DNA of 64,000 nt from Metabacillus sp. KUDC1714 (GCF_014217835.1 NZ_CP055263.1:1625001-1689000), one strand, 5' to 3'; counted from the stretch's first letter, positions 49,947 through 61,539 are shown. Program-made: numbers and translations. The notes: a model not told the origin generated them from the letters alone.

Positions 49947-51236
49947 TTATGAATTTTGCAGTTGCTCGATTTCTTTATCTGTTAATTTTTCACGCCAGAT
50001 CGTAGCTCCTAGTCCTGATAGCTTTTCCTCTAACTGACTATATCCACGATCGATATGCTCTAAACCAGTTATTTCTGTTACTCCTTCAGCCATAAGGCCC
50101 GCACATACTAAAGCTGCTCCTGCTCGTAAATCACTTGCTTTAACTCTAGCACCTTGAAGTCTTGTTGGGCCAGAGACAATTGCAGAACGGCCTTCAACTT
50201 TTATTATAGCGCCCATTCTTCTTAGCTCATCTATATGTTTAAATCTAGCAGAGTAAATTGTATCAGTTACAACACTCGTTCCTGTAGCTCTTGTTAAGAA
50301 TGAAGTGAACGGCTGTTGAAGATCAGTTGGAAATCCTGGGTAAACGAGGGTTTTAATATCAACAGCCTTTAGTTCCTTTTGACCGCCGATAATTAATATT
50401 TGATCATTGCTCGTTTCAATATGAAGACCCATTTCTCTTAGCTTTGCAATTAGTGATTCTAAATGAAGTGGGATGACATTATCGATCATCACTTCTCTTC
50501 CCATTGCTGCTCCGATAATCATGTAAGTTCCAGCTTCAATCCGGTCAGGAATAATTGAATGACGGCAGCCATGCAGTCTCTCAACTCCATCGATTCGAAT
50601 GACGTCTGTTCCTGCCCCTTTAATTTTTGCCCCCATGCTCGTAAGCAATGTTGCTACATCAATAATTTCTGGTTCCTTTGCAGCGTTTTCAATAATCGTT
50701 CTACCTTTTGCTAAAACAGCAGCAAGCATAATGTTAATTGTTGCTCCTACACTTACAACATCTAAATAAATTCGCGCACCACGCAGTTCATCTGCACGCA
50801 AATAGATTGCACCTTGTTCATTCGTTATTTGCGCACCTAATGCTTCAAAACCTTTAATATGCTGATCAATTGGTCGCGGTCCTAGATGACAGCCACCAGG
50901 AAGGCCAATAACTGCCTTTTTAAAACGGCCAAGCATTGCTCCCATTAAATAATAGGATGCACGTAGCTTCTTAACTTTTCCATTCGGCAAAGGCATTGAA
51001 ATCATCGATGACGGGTCAACAATCATTTCATTATTTTTCAATAGCACCTTTCCACCGATTTCCTCCAATAAATCTCCAAGTATATTTACATCAGAAATGT
51101 TTGGTAATCCTTCGATTGTGACTGGTGATTCAGCTAATATGGTTGCAGGAATTAAAGCTACTGCACTATTTTTTGCCCCGCTTATATTTACTGTACCTTT
51201 CAGTAAATCTCCACCGGCAACTTTTAACTTTTCCAT
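49947..51236 (-). CDS. murAB: UDP-N-acetylglucosamine 1-carboxyvinyltransferase MurAB (MurZ)
   Basis: The second MurA paralogue, 429 residues. The catalytic Cys lies in [11 protein letters not shown], and the P-G-F-P-T-D-L-Q motif is present. In B. subtilis this copy is not essential. It differs from the copy at 11.3 kb throughout, so the two come from an old duplication. Gene position upstream of rho and downstream of fbaA matches B. subtilis except that tal is missing. Confidence 0.96.
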   Translation of the reverse strand: MEKLKVAGGDLLKGTVNISGAKNSAVALIPATILAESPVTIEGLPNISDVNILGDLLEEIGGKVLLKNNEMIVDPSSMISMPLPNGKVKKLRASYYLMGAMLGRFKKAVIGLPGGCHLGPRPIDQHIKGFEALGAQITNEQGAIYLRADELRGARIYLDVVSVGATINIMLAAVLAKGRTIIENAAKEPEIIDVATLLTSMGAKIKGAGTDVIRIDGVERLHGCRHSIIPDRIEAGTYMIIGAAMGREVMIDNVIPLHLESLIAKLREMGLHIETSNDQILIIGGQKELKAVDIKTLVYPGFPTDLQQPFTSFLTRATGTSVVTDTIYSARFKHIDELRRMGAIIKVEGRSAIVSGPTRLQGARVKASDLRAGAALVCAGLMAEGVTEITGLEHIDRGYSQLEEKLSGLGATIWREKLTDKEIEQLQNS

Positions 51237-51868
51237 AATAGTCTCCCTTCTTCAGAAGTTGACTTTCCGGAAAGAACATGGAGGGTGAGCTTTGCGCAAT
51301 TTTCGCACACATATGTATTCACTTTACACGAAACACGCTTAAACATTCATTAGCCATCATGTTTTCCGAATAATACATCTCTTGTCAACAAATATTTCGG
51401 ATTTTATTGCTTCGAAAAGCTTGAGGTGTCGCCAAGCTCTAAATGGCGAAAGCCTTTTTCTTTACGATCATCCATTTTGATACAAATTCTGGTGATAGTA
51501 AAAAAATACTACCTGTTTATCTCTTTTATTTCCTTTTATGCCTTAGTAAATACATCACAATACTAGATAAGTGAAACTTCCTTTAATGTTGGTTTCTATG
51601 ATTGCTTTCACCTAGAGTTTAATGATTGACTATTTATAAATAATCTCTCTTATTATTAAACCATCTATTAAGCAGGACAACAATGTTTAAGTTTAAGAAT
51701 TCTTCTTGGAATTGGGATGGGTGATGATCACACTAAAGGAGGAGGTATTAACAAAACGGACAAGGCTTATTCTTGTCCGTTACTCTATGAGTCTATTATC
51801 TCTAGTCAGCTAGGTTAAGGTTAGAGAAGGTCTTCACACCGCTTGTTAGCGCTTTCTTATTATTCAGA
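51237..51868. other. Gene-free stretch where a transaldolase gene would be expected
   Basis: Over 600 nt without a credible gene. It has a terminator-like hairpin (acggacaag with cttgtccgt, 51750–51780, followed on the minus strand by TTTTGTT). It also has a strong plus-strand ribosome-binding-like site (AAAGGAGGAGG, 51735–51745) with no start codon after it. No remnant of tal was recognised. Confidence 0.5.
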
Positions 51869-51902
51869 ATATAACCGCCTCTTATAAAAGGCGGTTATAT
51901 TT
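51869..51902 (-). terminator. fbaA terminator
   Basis: On the minus strand ATATAACCGCCT pairs with AGGCGGTTATAT, followed by TCTGAATAAT. The stem is strong but the T tract is weak. Confidence 0.75.
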
Positions 51903-51911
51903 AAAGCTGTA

Positions 51912-52769
51912 TTATGCTTGGTTTGAAGAACCAAATTCGCGCATTTTGCCGATTACTGTTGCTTTAATAGCGTCACGAGCTGGTCCTAAATATTTACGTG
52001 GATCATATTCTTCAGGTTTTGCAGCTAACGTTTCACGAACCGCTTTTGCAGAAGCAATTTGATTTTCAGTGTTAACGTTGATTTTCGCTGTACCGAAAGA
52101 GATAGCTTTTTGGATATCGTGTGTTGGAATACCAGTACCACCGTGAAGTACTAATGGCATATCCGTTAGGTTAGCGATTTCTTCCATCTCTTTGTAGCCT
52201 AAGTTTGGTTCACCTTTGTACGGTCCATGAACAGAACCAAGTGCTGGTGCTAAGCAGTCAATACCAGTACGTTGTACAAGTTCATTACATTCTTGTGGAT
52301 TTGCGTAAATTACGCCTTCTGCTATAACGTCATCTTCTTGTCCACCAACAGTTCCTAACTCAGCTTCAACAGAAACACCTTTTGAATGAGCATATTCAAC
52401 AACTTGTTTCGTTGTTTCAACATTTTCTTCAAATGGGTGATGTGAAGCATCGATCATAACAGATGTAAATCCAGCATCAATTGCTTCTTTACACTTATCA
52501 TAGCTTGAACCATGGTCAAGGTGAATCGCTACTGGTACAGTAACTTTGTAATCCTCAAGTAGACCTTCAACCATTTTTACAACAGTTTTAAATCCACCCA
52601 TGTAGCGTGCTGCACCTTCAGAAACACCAAGAATAACTGGTGACTTCTCTTCTTGAGCTGCTTGTAGGATCGCTTGAGTGAACTCAAGATTATTTAAGTT
52701 AAATTGACCTACTGCATATCCTTTGTCTTTTGCTGTTTTCAGCATTTCTGTCATTGAAACTAAAGGCAT
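51912..52769 (-). CDS. fbaA: Fructose-bisphosphate aldolase, class II
   Basis: FbaA splits fructose 1,6-bisphosphate in glycolysis and works in reverse in gluconeogenesis. The 285-residue zinc enzyme shows L-D-H-G-S-S (zinc His and catalytic Asp), the G-S-V-H-G-P-Y-K zinc His and the phosphate-binding L-H-G-G-T-G-I. AGGAGG precedes the ATG. It lies between spo0F and murAB. Confidence 0.98.
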   Translation of the reverse strand: MPLVSMTEMLKTAKDKGYAVGQFNLNNLEFTQAILQAAQEEKSPVILGVSEGAARYMGGFKTVVKMVEGLLEDYKVTVPVAIHLDHGSSYDKCKEAIDAGFTSVMIDASHHPFEENVETTKQVVEYAHSKGVSVEAELGTVGGQEDDVIAEGVIYANPQECNELVQRTGIDCLAPALGSVHGPYKGEPNLGYKEMEEIANLTDMPLVLHGGTGIPTHDIQKAISFGTAKINVNTENQIASAKAVRETLAAKPEEYDPRKYLGPARDAIKATVIGKMREFGSSNQA

Positions 52770-52916
52770 GTCGAAAAATCCTCCTAATGAACCTTATTTT
52801 CTGATACAGAAAAGTATATCATACCTAGCTTGACCAGAATATTCACTAATATGTAGAGTCTGCATGATACTTTTCACATCTAATAGCATACCAATTTCTT
52901 CGAAAATCAGCAACAA

Positions 52917-52923
52917 TTCGACA
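52917..52923 (-). promoter_or_regulatory. Possible Spo0A box between spo0F and fbaA
   Basis: TGTCGAA on the minus strand matches the core 0A box exactly. A second near-match, the palindrome TTGTCGACAA, lies upstream of spo0F at 53651–53660. Both are short motifs and only suggestive. Confidence 0.25.
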
Positions 52924-52945
52924 GATATTTGGGTAATATAATGTT

Positions 52946-53320
52946 TTAGTTCGTTTTTAATGGTAAATATTTCTTTACTGCATCACGAATTTCATCGATA
53001 TCAAAAGGTTTAGCAAAATGTGTCAATGCACCTAAATCCTTCGCTTCTTGAATCATATCTAATTCCCCATAAGCCGTCATAATGATAACACGAATATCTT
53101 GGTCGACAACTTTCATTCGTTTTAAAATTTCAATCCCATCCATACCCGGGATTTTCATATCTAATAATACTAAGTCTGGGGAATGCTTTTCGACGATTTC
53201 TAAGGCTTGAAAACCGTTTGCTGCCTGAAATGTTTGATACCCCTCTTTTTGAAAAACCTCATTCAATAAAATTCGAATCCCATATTGATCGTCAACAATT
53301 AATATTTTTTCCTTCAACAT
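52946..53320 (-). CDS. spo0F: Sporulation phosphorelay protein Spo0F
   Basis: Spo0F passes phosphate from the sporulation kinases to Spo0B. The 124-residue single-domain response regulator keeps all receiver residues: Asp10, Asp11, the phosphorylated Asp54 ([10 protein letters not shown]), Thr82 and Lys104. It has no output domain. GAGGTG precedes the ATG. The sequence is very close to the B. subtilis protein, so partner contacts should be conserved. Confidence 0.98.
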   Translation of the reverse strand: MLKEKILIVDDQYGIRILLNEVFQKEGYQTFQAANGFQALEIVEKHSPDLVLLDMKIPGMDGIEILKRMKVVDQDIRVIIMTAYGELDMIQEAKDLGALTHFAKPFDIDEIRDAVKKYLPLKTN

Positions 53321-53821
53321 ATCATTACACCTCTTAGTTTATTTTTCCATACTTAACCCCAATGGCATTATGCCATCTTAAAAACGAAATAAATTTTGTG
53401 TTTTGCTTTAAGCACTAGACGGTACAAGCTAGCTCTGTACAAAGTTTATCAGCACTTTCTGTTCGTTACTTAATCTAGCTTGCTTCCTACTAACCCAGTT
53501 TAAGCAATCGGTACTAAAGACCGTAGCTTTTTAACCAATTAACTAGGGTTTTTCATTAACATTCGTCCACATTGTTGATTAAATTATCTATATCATAACT
53601 TAAGTAATTCTTTTCTTACTTATTATTTCCTGCAAAATAACTCGAATCATTTGTCGACAATTTCTGCTTATCATTGTCATATTTTGCTGGATCTAATGAC
53701 ATTTAAGTAATATCTAATCTTCCCCTACAGTCTCACGGAAAACTGGTTCTCTTTTAGATTTTACTACTTTTCGTTATAATACCTTATACATGTGAAATGT
53801 GAAAGGAGATCTTTGCTACTT
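53321..53821. other. Divergent region between spo0F and ywjG
   Basis: About 500 nt with the promoters of both genes. Besides the palindrome TTGTCGACAA (53651–53660), which is close to a Spo0A site on both strands, I could not assign sigma-A or sigma-H promoters with confidence. Confidence 0.4.
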
Positions 53822-54364
53822 ATGATGAAAATTTTCACGACACAATTAACTGGTCACTTTAATCGAATACTAGACCAAGAAGAAATAAATATAGAAGATA
53901 GTGCAAGACTTCTTGCACAAGCTTTAATCGGAGAAGGAACCCTATATATTTATGGGGTTAACGAGCTTCATGGTATTGTCTTGGAGGCTTTAATGAGTAG
54001 TGAGCCCTTTAATCGTGCTGAGGCACTTCTTGATCAAAATGGACAAGTAAAAAAGCTTTCTTCAGAAGATCGAGTGCTTCTTTTTACGTATCGATCAACA
54101 GATGAAGAAGCAATCTCTATTGCCAAAACTCTTTCAAACCAGGGAGTGCAAACAGTTGGTGTTTCTGCTTTAGTTAAAAATGCTGCTCCAGGGTTGGAAT
54201 CTATTACAGACCTTCATGTAGATGCTAAGCTACGTCAGCCACTAATTCCTGGTGATGACGGGGAAAGATACGGATTCCCTGCGTTAATGACATCGTTATA
54301 TGTATATTATGCGATCACCTTCACTATTAAAGAGATGTTAAATGAATATGAGGATGAATATTAA
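53822..54364 (+). CDS. ywjG: DUF2529 protein YwjG
   Basis: YwjG is a conserved Bacillus protein of unknown function. The 180-residue protein looks like a sugar-isomerase (SIS) type fold: T-L-Y-I-Y-G-V-N-E, then V-L-L-F-T-Y-R-S-T-D-E-E-A. AAAGGAG lies 13 nt before the ATG at 53822, a rather long gap; a TTG 9 nt earlier is too close. The gene is convergent with pyrG, as in B. subtilis. Confidence 0.88.
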   Translation: MMKIFTTQLTGHFNRILDQEEINIEDSARLLAQALIGEGTLYIYGVNELHGIVLEALMSSEPFNRAEALLDQNGQVKKLSSEDRVLLFTYRSTDEEAISIAKTLSNQGVQTVGVSALVKNAAPGLESITDLHVDAKLRQPLIPGDDGERYGFPALMTSLYVYYAITFTIKEMLNEYEDEY

Positions 54365-54393
54365 GCAATTGGCAAGAGCTAGTTGCTTTTTTT
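54365..54393 (+). terminator. ywjG terminator
   Basis: A 9-bp stem with two G-U pairs (GCAATTGGC with GCTAGTTGC) and an AAGA loop is followed by seven T on the plus strand. It starts right at the ywjG stop codon. Confidence 0.85.
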
Positions 54394-54402
54394 ATATCTT
54401 TA

Positions 54403-54512
54403 TTGCAAAAAGTAAGTTTTTTTTGCAACTTTCATGAGGAATCTTGCAATTTTGAAGGGGAATCTTGCAACTTTTAATCAAAATCTTGCAACTTCAGAAA
54501 ACAATCTTGCAA
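54403..54512. repeat. 21-bp-period word array D (word CTTGCAACTTT)
   Basis: TTGCAA recurs on the plus strand at 54403, 54423, 54444, 54465, 54486 and 54507, steps 20, 21, 21, 21, 21. The longer core is AATCTTGCAACTTT. The array fills the space between the ywjG terminator (ends 54393) and the pyrG terminator (starts 54525). Confidence 0.9.
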
Positions 54513-54524
54513 ATTAACATTACA

Positions 54525-54562
54525 CAAAAAAGCTAACTTATCCTTTTAAGATAAGTTAGCTC
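54525..54562 (-). terminator. pyrG terminator
   Basis: On the minus strand AGCTAACTTATC pairs with GATAAGTTAGCT and is followed by six T. It lies about 50 nt beyond the pyrG stop codon. Confidence 0.92.
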
Positions 54563-54610
54563 AATTCCTATACTAAAAAAGCTATTTAACTATTTTTTAC
54601 CAGTGTATTG

Positions 54611-56263
<1,653 letters not shown>

Positions 56264-56277
56264 TTAAAAATCTTACT

Positions 56278-56360
56278 AGAAAAGCGAAAAGCGCCTTGCT
56301 CAGCCTCATGCAAATTGGCTTATGACCTCAAGGGTCTAGGGTCTAGACACTAGAGCTAAA
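56278..56360. repeat. Degenerate structured element in the pyrG leader
   Basis: The outer parts match the element at 16.8 and 48.1 kb (aagcgccttgctcagcc on the left, ggcttatgacct on the right), while the inner hairpins are deleted. It lies between the pyrG attenuator and the pyrG start, so it is part of the mRNA leader. Confidence 0.65.
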
Positions 56361-56394
56361 TAAAAAACTAAGCTCAAAATCCTCATTTTCCACA

Positions 56395-56436
56395 TAAAAA
56401 TAGAAAGCCCCCTTCCAAACAAGTTGAAAGGGAGCT
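56395..56436 (-). terminator. pyrG CTP-responsive attenuator
   Basis: On the minus strand AGCTCCCTTTCAA pairs fully (two G-U pairs) with TTGGAAGGGGGCT and is followed by TTCTATTTTT. The left arm contains GCTCCCTTTC, the sequence that in B. subtilis pyrG pairs with a run of G added to the transcript 5' end when CTP is low, blocking termination. Confidence 0.9.
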
Positions 56437-56476
56437 GTAAATGTATAATAAATACAATACGATTGCTTTTTTAAGA

Positions 56477-56516
56477 GCCCAAAATAGATTCTACCTAGTT
56501 GAAAAAAGAAAGTCAA
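56477..56516 (-). promoter_or_regulatory. pyrG promoter with GGGC start
   Basis: On the minus strand TTGACT (56516–56511) and TAGAAT (56493–56488) are 17 nt apart. GGGC follows at 56480–56477, about 7 nt after the −10. A GGGC start is the feature needed for reiterative G addition at low CTP. Confidence 0.9.
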
Positions 56517-56528
56517 GACGATTTACGC

Positions 56529-57080
56529 TTATTTTTCTTCCTCTTCATCATCTAGTTCATCTTCATCATCGTCTTCATCATCATCTAAATCATAATCTTC
56601 ATCGTCATCATCAATGAGATCATCATCATCATCGTCGTCTAAATCTACATCGTCTATATCATCGAAATCATCATCATCGTCGTCATCGTCACTAGTGTCA
56701 TCAAAGTCATCGTAATCTAGATCTTCATCAATGACATCGAAGTCATCCTCAAGATCATCCTCGACACCTTTTTTCGCCTTTTTCTTTTTAGGCTTCGCAA
56801 CTGGCACAATTTCTTCTTCAATTTGCTCATAAGGATACCAAGTACGTAATCCCCACATGTTTTCTCCTACACAAATAAAACGGCCATCGATATTAATATC
56901 TGTATAGAATTGAGCGATTTTATCTTCTACTTGTTTTTTTGTTAACCCAAGAAGCGAAGAAACTTCCTCTACTAATTCACTAAAAATGTACGGTTTTTTA
57001 CCTTCTACAAAAAGTTCATAGGCAACCTCTACCATTGCCATTTCTTTTATTTGTTCGTCTGTTAATTGCTTTAGACTCAA
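56529..57080 (-). CDS. rpoE: RNA polymerase delta subunit
   Basis: The delta subunit speeds recycling of RNA polymerase and affects promoter choice. The 183-residue protein has a folded HARE-HTH domain (about 1–90, with F-Y-T-D-I-N-I-D-G-R-F) followed by a basic K-K-K-K-A-K-K patch and an almost wholly acidic Asp/Glu tail of about 75 residues. I use a TTG start at 57080, 9 nt after GGGAG, because it gives the family's normal N-terminus; the frame opens earlier at 57110. Confidence 0.96.
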   Translation of the reverse strand: MSLKQLTDEQIKEMAMVEVAYELFVEGKKPYIFSELVEEVSSLLGLTKKQVEDKIAQFYTDINIDGRFICVGENMWGLRTWYPYEQIEEEIVPVAKPKKKKAKKGVEDDLEDDFDVIDEDLDYDDFDDTSDDDDDDDDFDDIDDVDLDDDDDDDLIDDDDEDYDLDDDEDDDEDELDDEEEEK

Positions 57081-57295
57081 AGCTCGGCACTCCCTTTCTA
57101 GGTAAATCATCTATTTAATACGTAAATATGTATAAATCTAAAGTCAAGTCTGCAAATCATACCATTCATTATAAACAAATTCTAGCAGTTTATGCCACAT
57201 TTATCACGTAAAAAATATTCAAAAGAACTTTTTGCGCTTTGAATTTAATAGAAGGTCACATAATCTGGCCTCTAACCTCTAAATTCGGGGTGTTC

Positions 57296-57385
57296 TTGCA
57301 ACTTTGAAGCGGAATCTTGCAACTTTAAGTACTTATTTTGCAACTATAGAAGAGAATTTTGCAAGTTTGGGTAATAATCTTGCAA
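57296..57385. repeat. 21-bp-period word array E (word CTTGCAACTTT)
   Basis: TTGCAA recurs on the plus strand at 57296, 57317, 57338, 57359 and 57380, exactly 21 bp apart each time. The word is the same as in array D. It lies 23 nt beyond the icmF terminator on the minus strand and upstream of rpoE on the other side. The rest of 57081–57295 shows nothing notable. Confidence 0.92.
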
Positions 57386-57407
57386 TTTTTTCATTTAAAC
57401 TACGATT

Positions 57408-57441
57408 AAAAACTCATGATTAGCAGCCTGCTAATCATGAG
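57408..57441 (-). terminator. icmF operon terminator
   Basis: On the minus strand CTCATGATTAGCA pairs with TGCTAATCATGAG-type sequence in a near-perfect 13-bp stem, followed by TTTTTAATC. Confidence 0.92.
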
Positions 57442-57453
57442 CGAGATATATTA

Positions 57454-60400
57454 TTACATATTCCGTCTATACTGTCCGCCAACTTCGTAGAGTGCTTGTG
57501 TTATTTGACCAAGACTTGCTACCTTTACTGTTTCCATAAGCTCTGCAAAGATATTACCATTTTCAATTGCGGTTTTCTTTAATCTTAGTAACGCCTCATC
57601 AACTTTCTTGGCATTTGCTTGCTGGAAAGCACTTAAATTATTAATTTGTGTTTCTTTCTCCTCTTTAGTTGCACGAGCAAGCTCCATATTATCAACCGAT
57701 TCCTGTGATGGGGGATTTGGATTAAGGTACGTATTGACGCCAATAATCGGCAGTTCACCAGTGTGTTTTTTCATTTCGTAATGCATTGATTCATCCTGGA
57801 TTTTCCCCCGCTGATATTGGGTTTCCATGGCGCCAAGTACACCGCCGCGTTCATTGATTCGATCAAATTCCTGAAGAACTGCTTCCTCTACTAAATCCGT
57901 TAATTCCTCGATAATAAAAGAGCCTTGCAGCGGATTTTCATTTTTGGTTAAGCCGTGTTCTTTTGTAATAATCATTTGGATCGCCATTGCTCTACGAACA
58001 GATTCTTCTGTCGGAGTTGTAATTGCTTCATCGTAAGCATTTGTGTGAAGGGAGTTACAGTTATCATGTAACGCCATTAGAGCCTGTAATGTCGTACGAA
58101 TATCATTAAAATCAATTTCTTGAGCATGTAAAGAACGCCCTGATGTTTGAACATGATATTTAAGCTTTTGACTTCGTTCATTTGCACCATACTTATCTCT
58201 CATAACAGTAGCCCATATTCTTCTTGCGACCCGACCAATTACTGTATATTCTGGATCAAGTCCATTACTAAAGAAGAAGGACAGGTTTGGCGCAAATGAG
58301 TTTATATCCATGCCTCTGCTTAAATAATATTCTACATACGTGAAACCATTTGATAGCGTAAACGCTAGCTGGGAAATTGGGTTTGCCCCAGCTTCTGCGA
58401 TATGATAGCCAGAAATTGAGACAGAATAATAATTTCTCACCTTTTGATCAATGAAATATTGTTGAATATCCCCCATGAGCCTCAATGCGAATTCTGTTGA
58501 GAAAATACATGTATTTTGTCCTTGGTCTTCTTTTAAAATATCTGCTTGGACTGTTCCTCTAACAGTTTGTAGGGTTAAGGATTTTACTGCATCATATTCG
58601 TGCTCGGTAAGGGAGCGATTAAGTTCTACTTCTTTTTTCTCCACTTGTTGCTCAATTGCCGCATTCATAAACATTGCTAAGATGATCGGTGCCGGACCAT
58701 TTATCGTCATCGACACTGATGTAGAAGGAGCACAAAGGTCAAAGCCGCTATATAGCTTTTTCATATCATCTAATGTGCAAATGCTTACTCCACTCTCACC
58801 AATTTTCCCATAAATATCTGGGCGATGTGCTGGATCTTCGCCATATAAAGTCACCGAATCAAAAGCTGTACTTAACCGTTTTGCAGTATCATCCTTTGAT
58901 AAATAATGGAAACGGCGATTAGTTCGTTCCGGCGTTCCTTCACCTGCAAATTGTCGTTTTGGGTCTTCACCTTCGCGTTTAAAAGGGAATACTCCAGCAG
59001 TGTAAGGGAAAGAACCTGGTACATTTTCTTTATAAAGCCAGGATAAAATGTCGCCATCATTCTTATATTTAGGTAATGACACCTTTGGGATGGATAAACC
59101 GGATAATGAAACAGTCTTTAAATTAGTAATAATTTCTCTGTCTCGAATAACAGTTGTAAACTCATTTTGAGCATATTTCTCTTTCATTTCTTCCCATTGT
59201 TTTAGATGTGTTTTAGATTGTGTCGTTAAATTTTCTTCAAGTCTTACTTGTAATTCCTGTAACGAGCGGATCACTTCTTCGTTTCCTTCTTGGCTTGCAA
59301 GAGTCTCTACTGTTCCTTTTACTTGAAAGAGCTTTGTTGCTGCATTTGCTTGTTCTTCTGATTGCTTGTGATAATTTCTTACTGTTTCACTAATTTCTCG
59401 TAAATAATATCTTCTTTCTGGGGGAATAATTACGTTTTGCTTTTCAACATCATCCGCTACTGGCAAGGACGTTTGCCACTTTTTATTTGCCTTTTCATTA
59501 ATTAACTCCAAAAGTCTAGCAAATAATGTGTTTGTACCGAGGTCATTGAATTGACTAGCAATTGTCCCATACACTGGCATAGCATCTAGCGGCTGATCAA
59601 ATAATTGCCGACTTCGTTGATATTGCTTCTGCACCTGGCGTTTTGCATCCTCAGAGCCTTTGCGCTCAAATTTATTAATGACGATTAAATCTGCATAGTC
59701 GATCATATCGATTTTTTCTAGCTGTGATGGTGCACCGAACTCACTTGTCATGACGTAGAGAGATAGATCACAAATTTCCGCTATTTCAGCATCTCCTTGA
59801 CCAATTCCGCTCGTCTCAACAATAACTAAGCCAAAGCCAGCACCTTTTACAACTGAAATGGCGTCTTGGATCGCTAAGGAAAGCTCGGTTTTTGATTTCC
59901 GAGTCGCTAGGCTCCTCATATACACTCTTGGTGAAAAAATCGCATTCATCCGGATTCGATCTCCTAAAAGCGCACCACCCGTTTTTTGCTTAGTCGGATC
60001 AACAGAAAGCACAGCAATTTTCAATTCAGGTACTTCATTTAGAAACCTTCTGATTAATTCATCGGTTAATGAGCTTTTTCCAGCTCCACCTGTTCCCGTT
60101 ATACCGATAACTGGTGCATTTGATTCGAGTTGATTAACTTGCTTAAAAAGTGATTCAACACCAGCAGATACTTCATTATGAAGAACCTTTGCTTCTGCAT
60201 AGGAAATGAACGTTGCAACAGCTTTAGGCTCTCCTATTTTCAGGTTCTCAAGGTCCATGTCACTTTCATTTACAGTTGAAAAATCACATTCCTTTAACAT
60301 ATAATTGATCATTCCTTGCAGACCTAATTCCCTACCATCCTCAGGTGAAAAGATCTTTGCAATCCCATACTCATGTAATTCTCTTATTTCCCGAGGAATG

Positions 60401-60714
60401 ATGACGCCACCGCCGCCACCAAAGAGACGTATATGCCCAGCTCCTCTTTCAGCTAAAAGATCATACATATATTTAAAAAATTCAACATGTCCCCCTTGAT
60501 ACGAGGAAATGGCAATTCCTTGAGCATCCTCTTGAATAGCTGCTGATACAATTTCTTCTACTGATCTGTTATGACCAAGATGAATGACCTCAGCACCACT
60601 CCCTTGTAGAATACGACGCATAATATTTATCGAAGCATCATGCCCATCAAATAAGCTTGATGCCGTTACAAAGCGAACTGGGTGCTTCGGTTTGTAGATT
60701 TCGTTTGTTGCCAT
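57454..60714 (-). CDS. icmF: Fused isobutyryl-CoA mutase IcmF
   Basis: IcmF interconverts isobutyryl-CoA and n-butyryl-CoA (and related acyl-CoAs) with adenosylcobalamin. The 1086-residue protein is a fusion. A B12-binding domain (about 10–150) carries the axial His25 in D-G-H-D. A MeaB-type G-protein chaperone (about 195–420) has Walker [12 protein letters not shown]-terminal mutase barrel follows (about 560–1086). The fusion distinguishes IcmF from methylmalonyl-CoA mutase. It ends an operon with a TetR regulator and two acyl-CoA dehydrogenases, which suggests branched-chain fatty acid or amino acid breakdown. AGGGGGG precedes the ATG. Confidence 0.95.
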   Translation of the reverse strand: MATNEIYKPKHPVRFVTASSLFDGHDASINIMRRILQGSGAEVIHLGHNRSVEEIVSAAIQEDAQGIAISSYQGGHVEFFKYMYDLLAERGAGHIRLFGGGGGVIIPREIRELHEYGIAKIFSPEDGRELGLQGMINYMLKECDFSTVNESDMDLENLKIGEPKAVATFISYAEAKVLHNEVSAGVESLFKQVNQLESNAPVIGITGTGGAGKSSLTDELIRRFLNEVPELKIAVLSVDPTKQKTGGALLGDRIRMNAIFSPRVYMRSLATRKSKTELSLAIQDAISVVKGAGFGLVIVETSGIGQGDAEIAEICDLSLYVMTSEFGAPSQLEKIDMIDYADLIVINKFERKGSEDAKRQVQKQYQRSRQLFDQPLDAMPVYGTIASQFNDLGTNTLFARLLELINEKANKKWQTSLPVADDVEKQNVIIPPERRYYLREISETVRNYHKQSEEQANAATKLFQVKGTVETLASQEGNEEVIRSLQELQVRLEENLTTQSKTHLKQWEEMKEKYAQNEFTTVIRDREIITNLKTVSLSGLSIPKVSLPKYKNDGDILSWLYKENVPGSFPYTAGVFPFKREGEDPKRQFAGEGTPERTNRRFHYLSKDDTAKRLSTAFDSVTLYGEDPAHRPDIYGKIGESGVSICTLDDMKKLYSGFDLCAPSTSVSMTINGPAPIILAMFMNAAIEQQVEKKEVELNRSLTEHEYDAVKSLTLQTVRGTVQADILKEDQGQNTCIFSTEFALRLMGDIQQYFIDQKVRNYYSVSISGYHIAEAGANPISQLAFTLSNGFTYVEYYLSRGMDINSFAPNLSFFFSNGLDPEYTVIGRVARRIWATVMRDKYGANERSQKLKYHVQTSGRSLHAQEIDFNDIRTTLQALMALHDNCNSLHTNAYDEAITTPTEESVRRAMAIQMIITKEHGLTKNENPLQGSFIIEELTDLVEEAVLQEFDRINERGGVLGAMETQYQRGKIQDESMHYEMKKHTGELPIIGVNTYLNPNPPSQESVDNMELARATKEEKETQINNLSAFQQANAKKVDEALLRLKKTAIENGNIFAELMETVKVASLGQITQALYEVGGQYRRNM

Positions 60715-60864
60715 CTATATACCCCCCTTTTATTTTCAGTTGTGTAAAATTAATATTTTTTTAGTTCGGATGAAATGTAGCTCTTGATGTGAATGGCCAG
60801 GATGAAATTTGGTGATATCGGTGAACTTCGATTTCTTTTCATGGCATTCTGTGAGAAATGAATA

Positions 60865-61488
60865 CTATTTCTCACCAACGCCTTGTAAAATCACCTTTGT
60901 TTGCAGCTCAATATATTCGTCAATCGTATAGTTTTTTTGAATCGTCCATCTTCTAAAAGCCCACATTTGCCCTTGAACGATTATGTTATGGGAGATTAGT
61001 TCTGATTCTTGCTCTGTTAGTGTTAATTCACCATTTTTGATGCAGCTTTCAATAATCTTCTTAAACATTGCAGCCATTTCAGCTTCTTTTTTCAATACAT
61101 ATGGAAGTGCATCTTTTGATAAGGACTTTGCTTCTTGGTACATAACAAGAACTTCATCCTGCATGTCATCGACTACTTTAAAATAATTTTTTATCGCTAG
61201 CTTTAAGCTTTCGATTGTTCCTTGCTTCATATCAATATCCTGTTCAAGCCGGATGTGTACCTGATCATAGATCGTATCACAAACTAAGTACAACACATCC
61301 TCTTTTTGCCGAATGTATTCATATAATGTCCCGATACTAAAACCTGCAGAGCGAGCAATTTCTCTAGTAGTTGTCCGGTGAAACCCCTTTTCTTTAAAAA
61401 GGGTTACCGCACCTTTAACCATCTGATCCCGCCGCTTTTCTATTAATCTCTCATCCTTGACAGATGCAAGCACCTCACGCTTTTTCAT
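60865..61488 (-). CDS. TetR family regulator of the acyl-CoA operon
   Basis: A 207-residue TetR protein. The N-terminal helix-turn-helix lies at about residues 37–60 (T-T-T-R-E-I-A-R-S-A-G-F-S-I-G-T-L-Y-E-Y), and the helical ligand-binding domain follows. Its neighbours suggest an acyl-CoA or fatty acid ligand, as for FadR of B. subtilis, but the ligand is not known. The GGGAGG site is only 3 nt from the ATG, so translation may be weak or start elsewhere. An inverted repeat lies just upstream and may be its operator. Confidence 0.9.
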   Translation of the reverse strand: MKKREVLASVKDERLIEKRRDQMVKGAVTLFKEKGFHRTTTREIARSAGFSIGTLYEYIRQKEDVLYLVCDTIYDQVHIRLEQDIDMKQGTIESLKLAIKNYFKVVDDMQDEVLVMYQEAKSLSKDALPYVLKKEAEMAAMFKKIIESCIKNGELTLTEQESELISHNIIVQGQMWAFRRWTIQKNYTIDEYIELQTKVILQGVGEK

Positions 61489-61508
61489 CTACCTCCCACC
61501 AATCCTAT

Positions 61509-61539
61509 AGAGGTAAGTGGCCGGATCCGCTTTACCTCT
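61509..61539. promoter_or_regulatory. Inverted repeat upstream of tetR
   Basis: AGAGGTAA (61509–61516) and TTACCTCT (61532–61539) form a dyad with a GC-rich centre containing ggatcc. It lies 20 nt before the tetR start in the acdA–tetR gap. It could be a TetR operator, or a hairpin that weakens transcription between the genes. Confidence 0.4.

Noticed and set aside
51412..51462. Another copy of the structured element (cgaaaagcttgag…)
   Set aside because: Only a few bases at the left end match, and the helices are missing.
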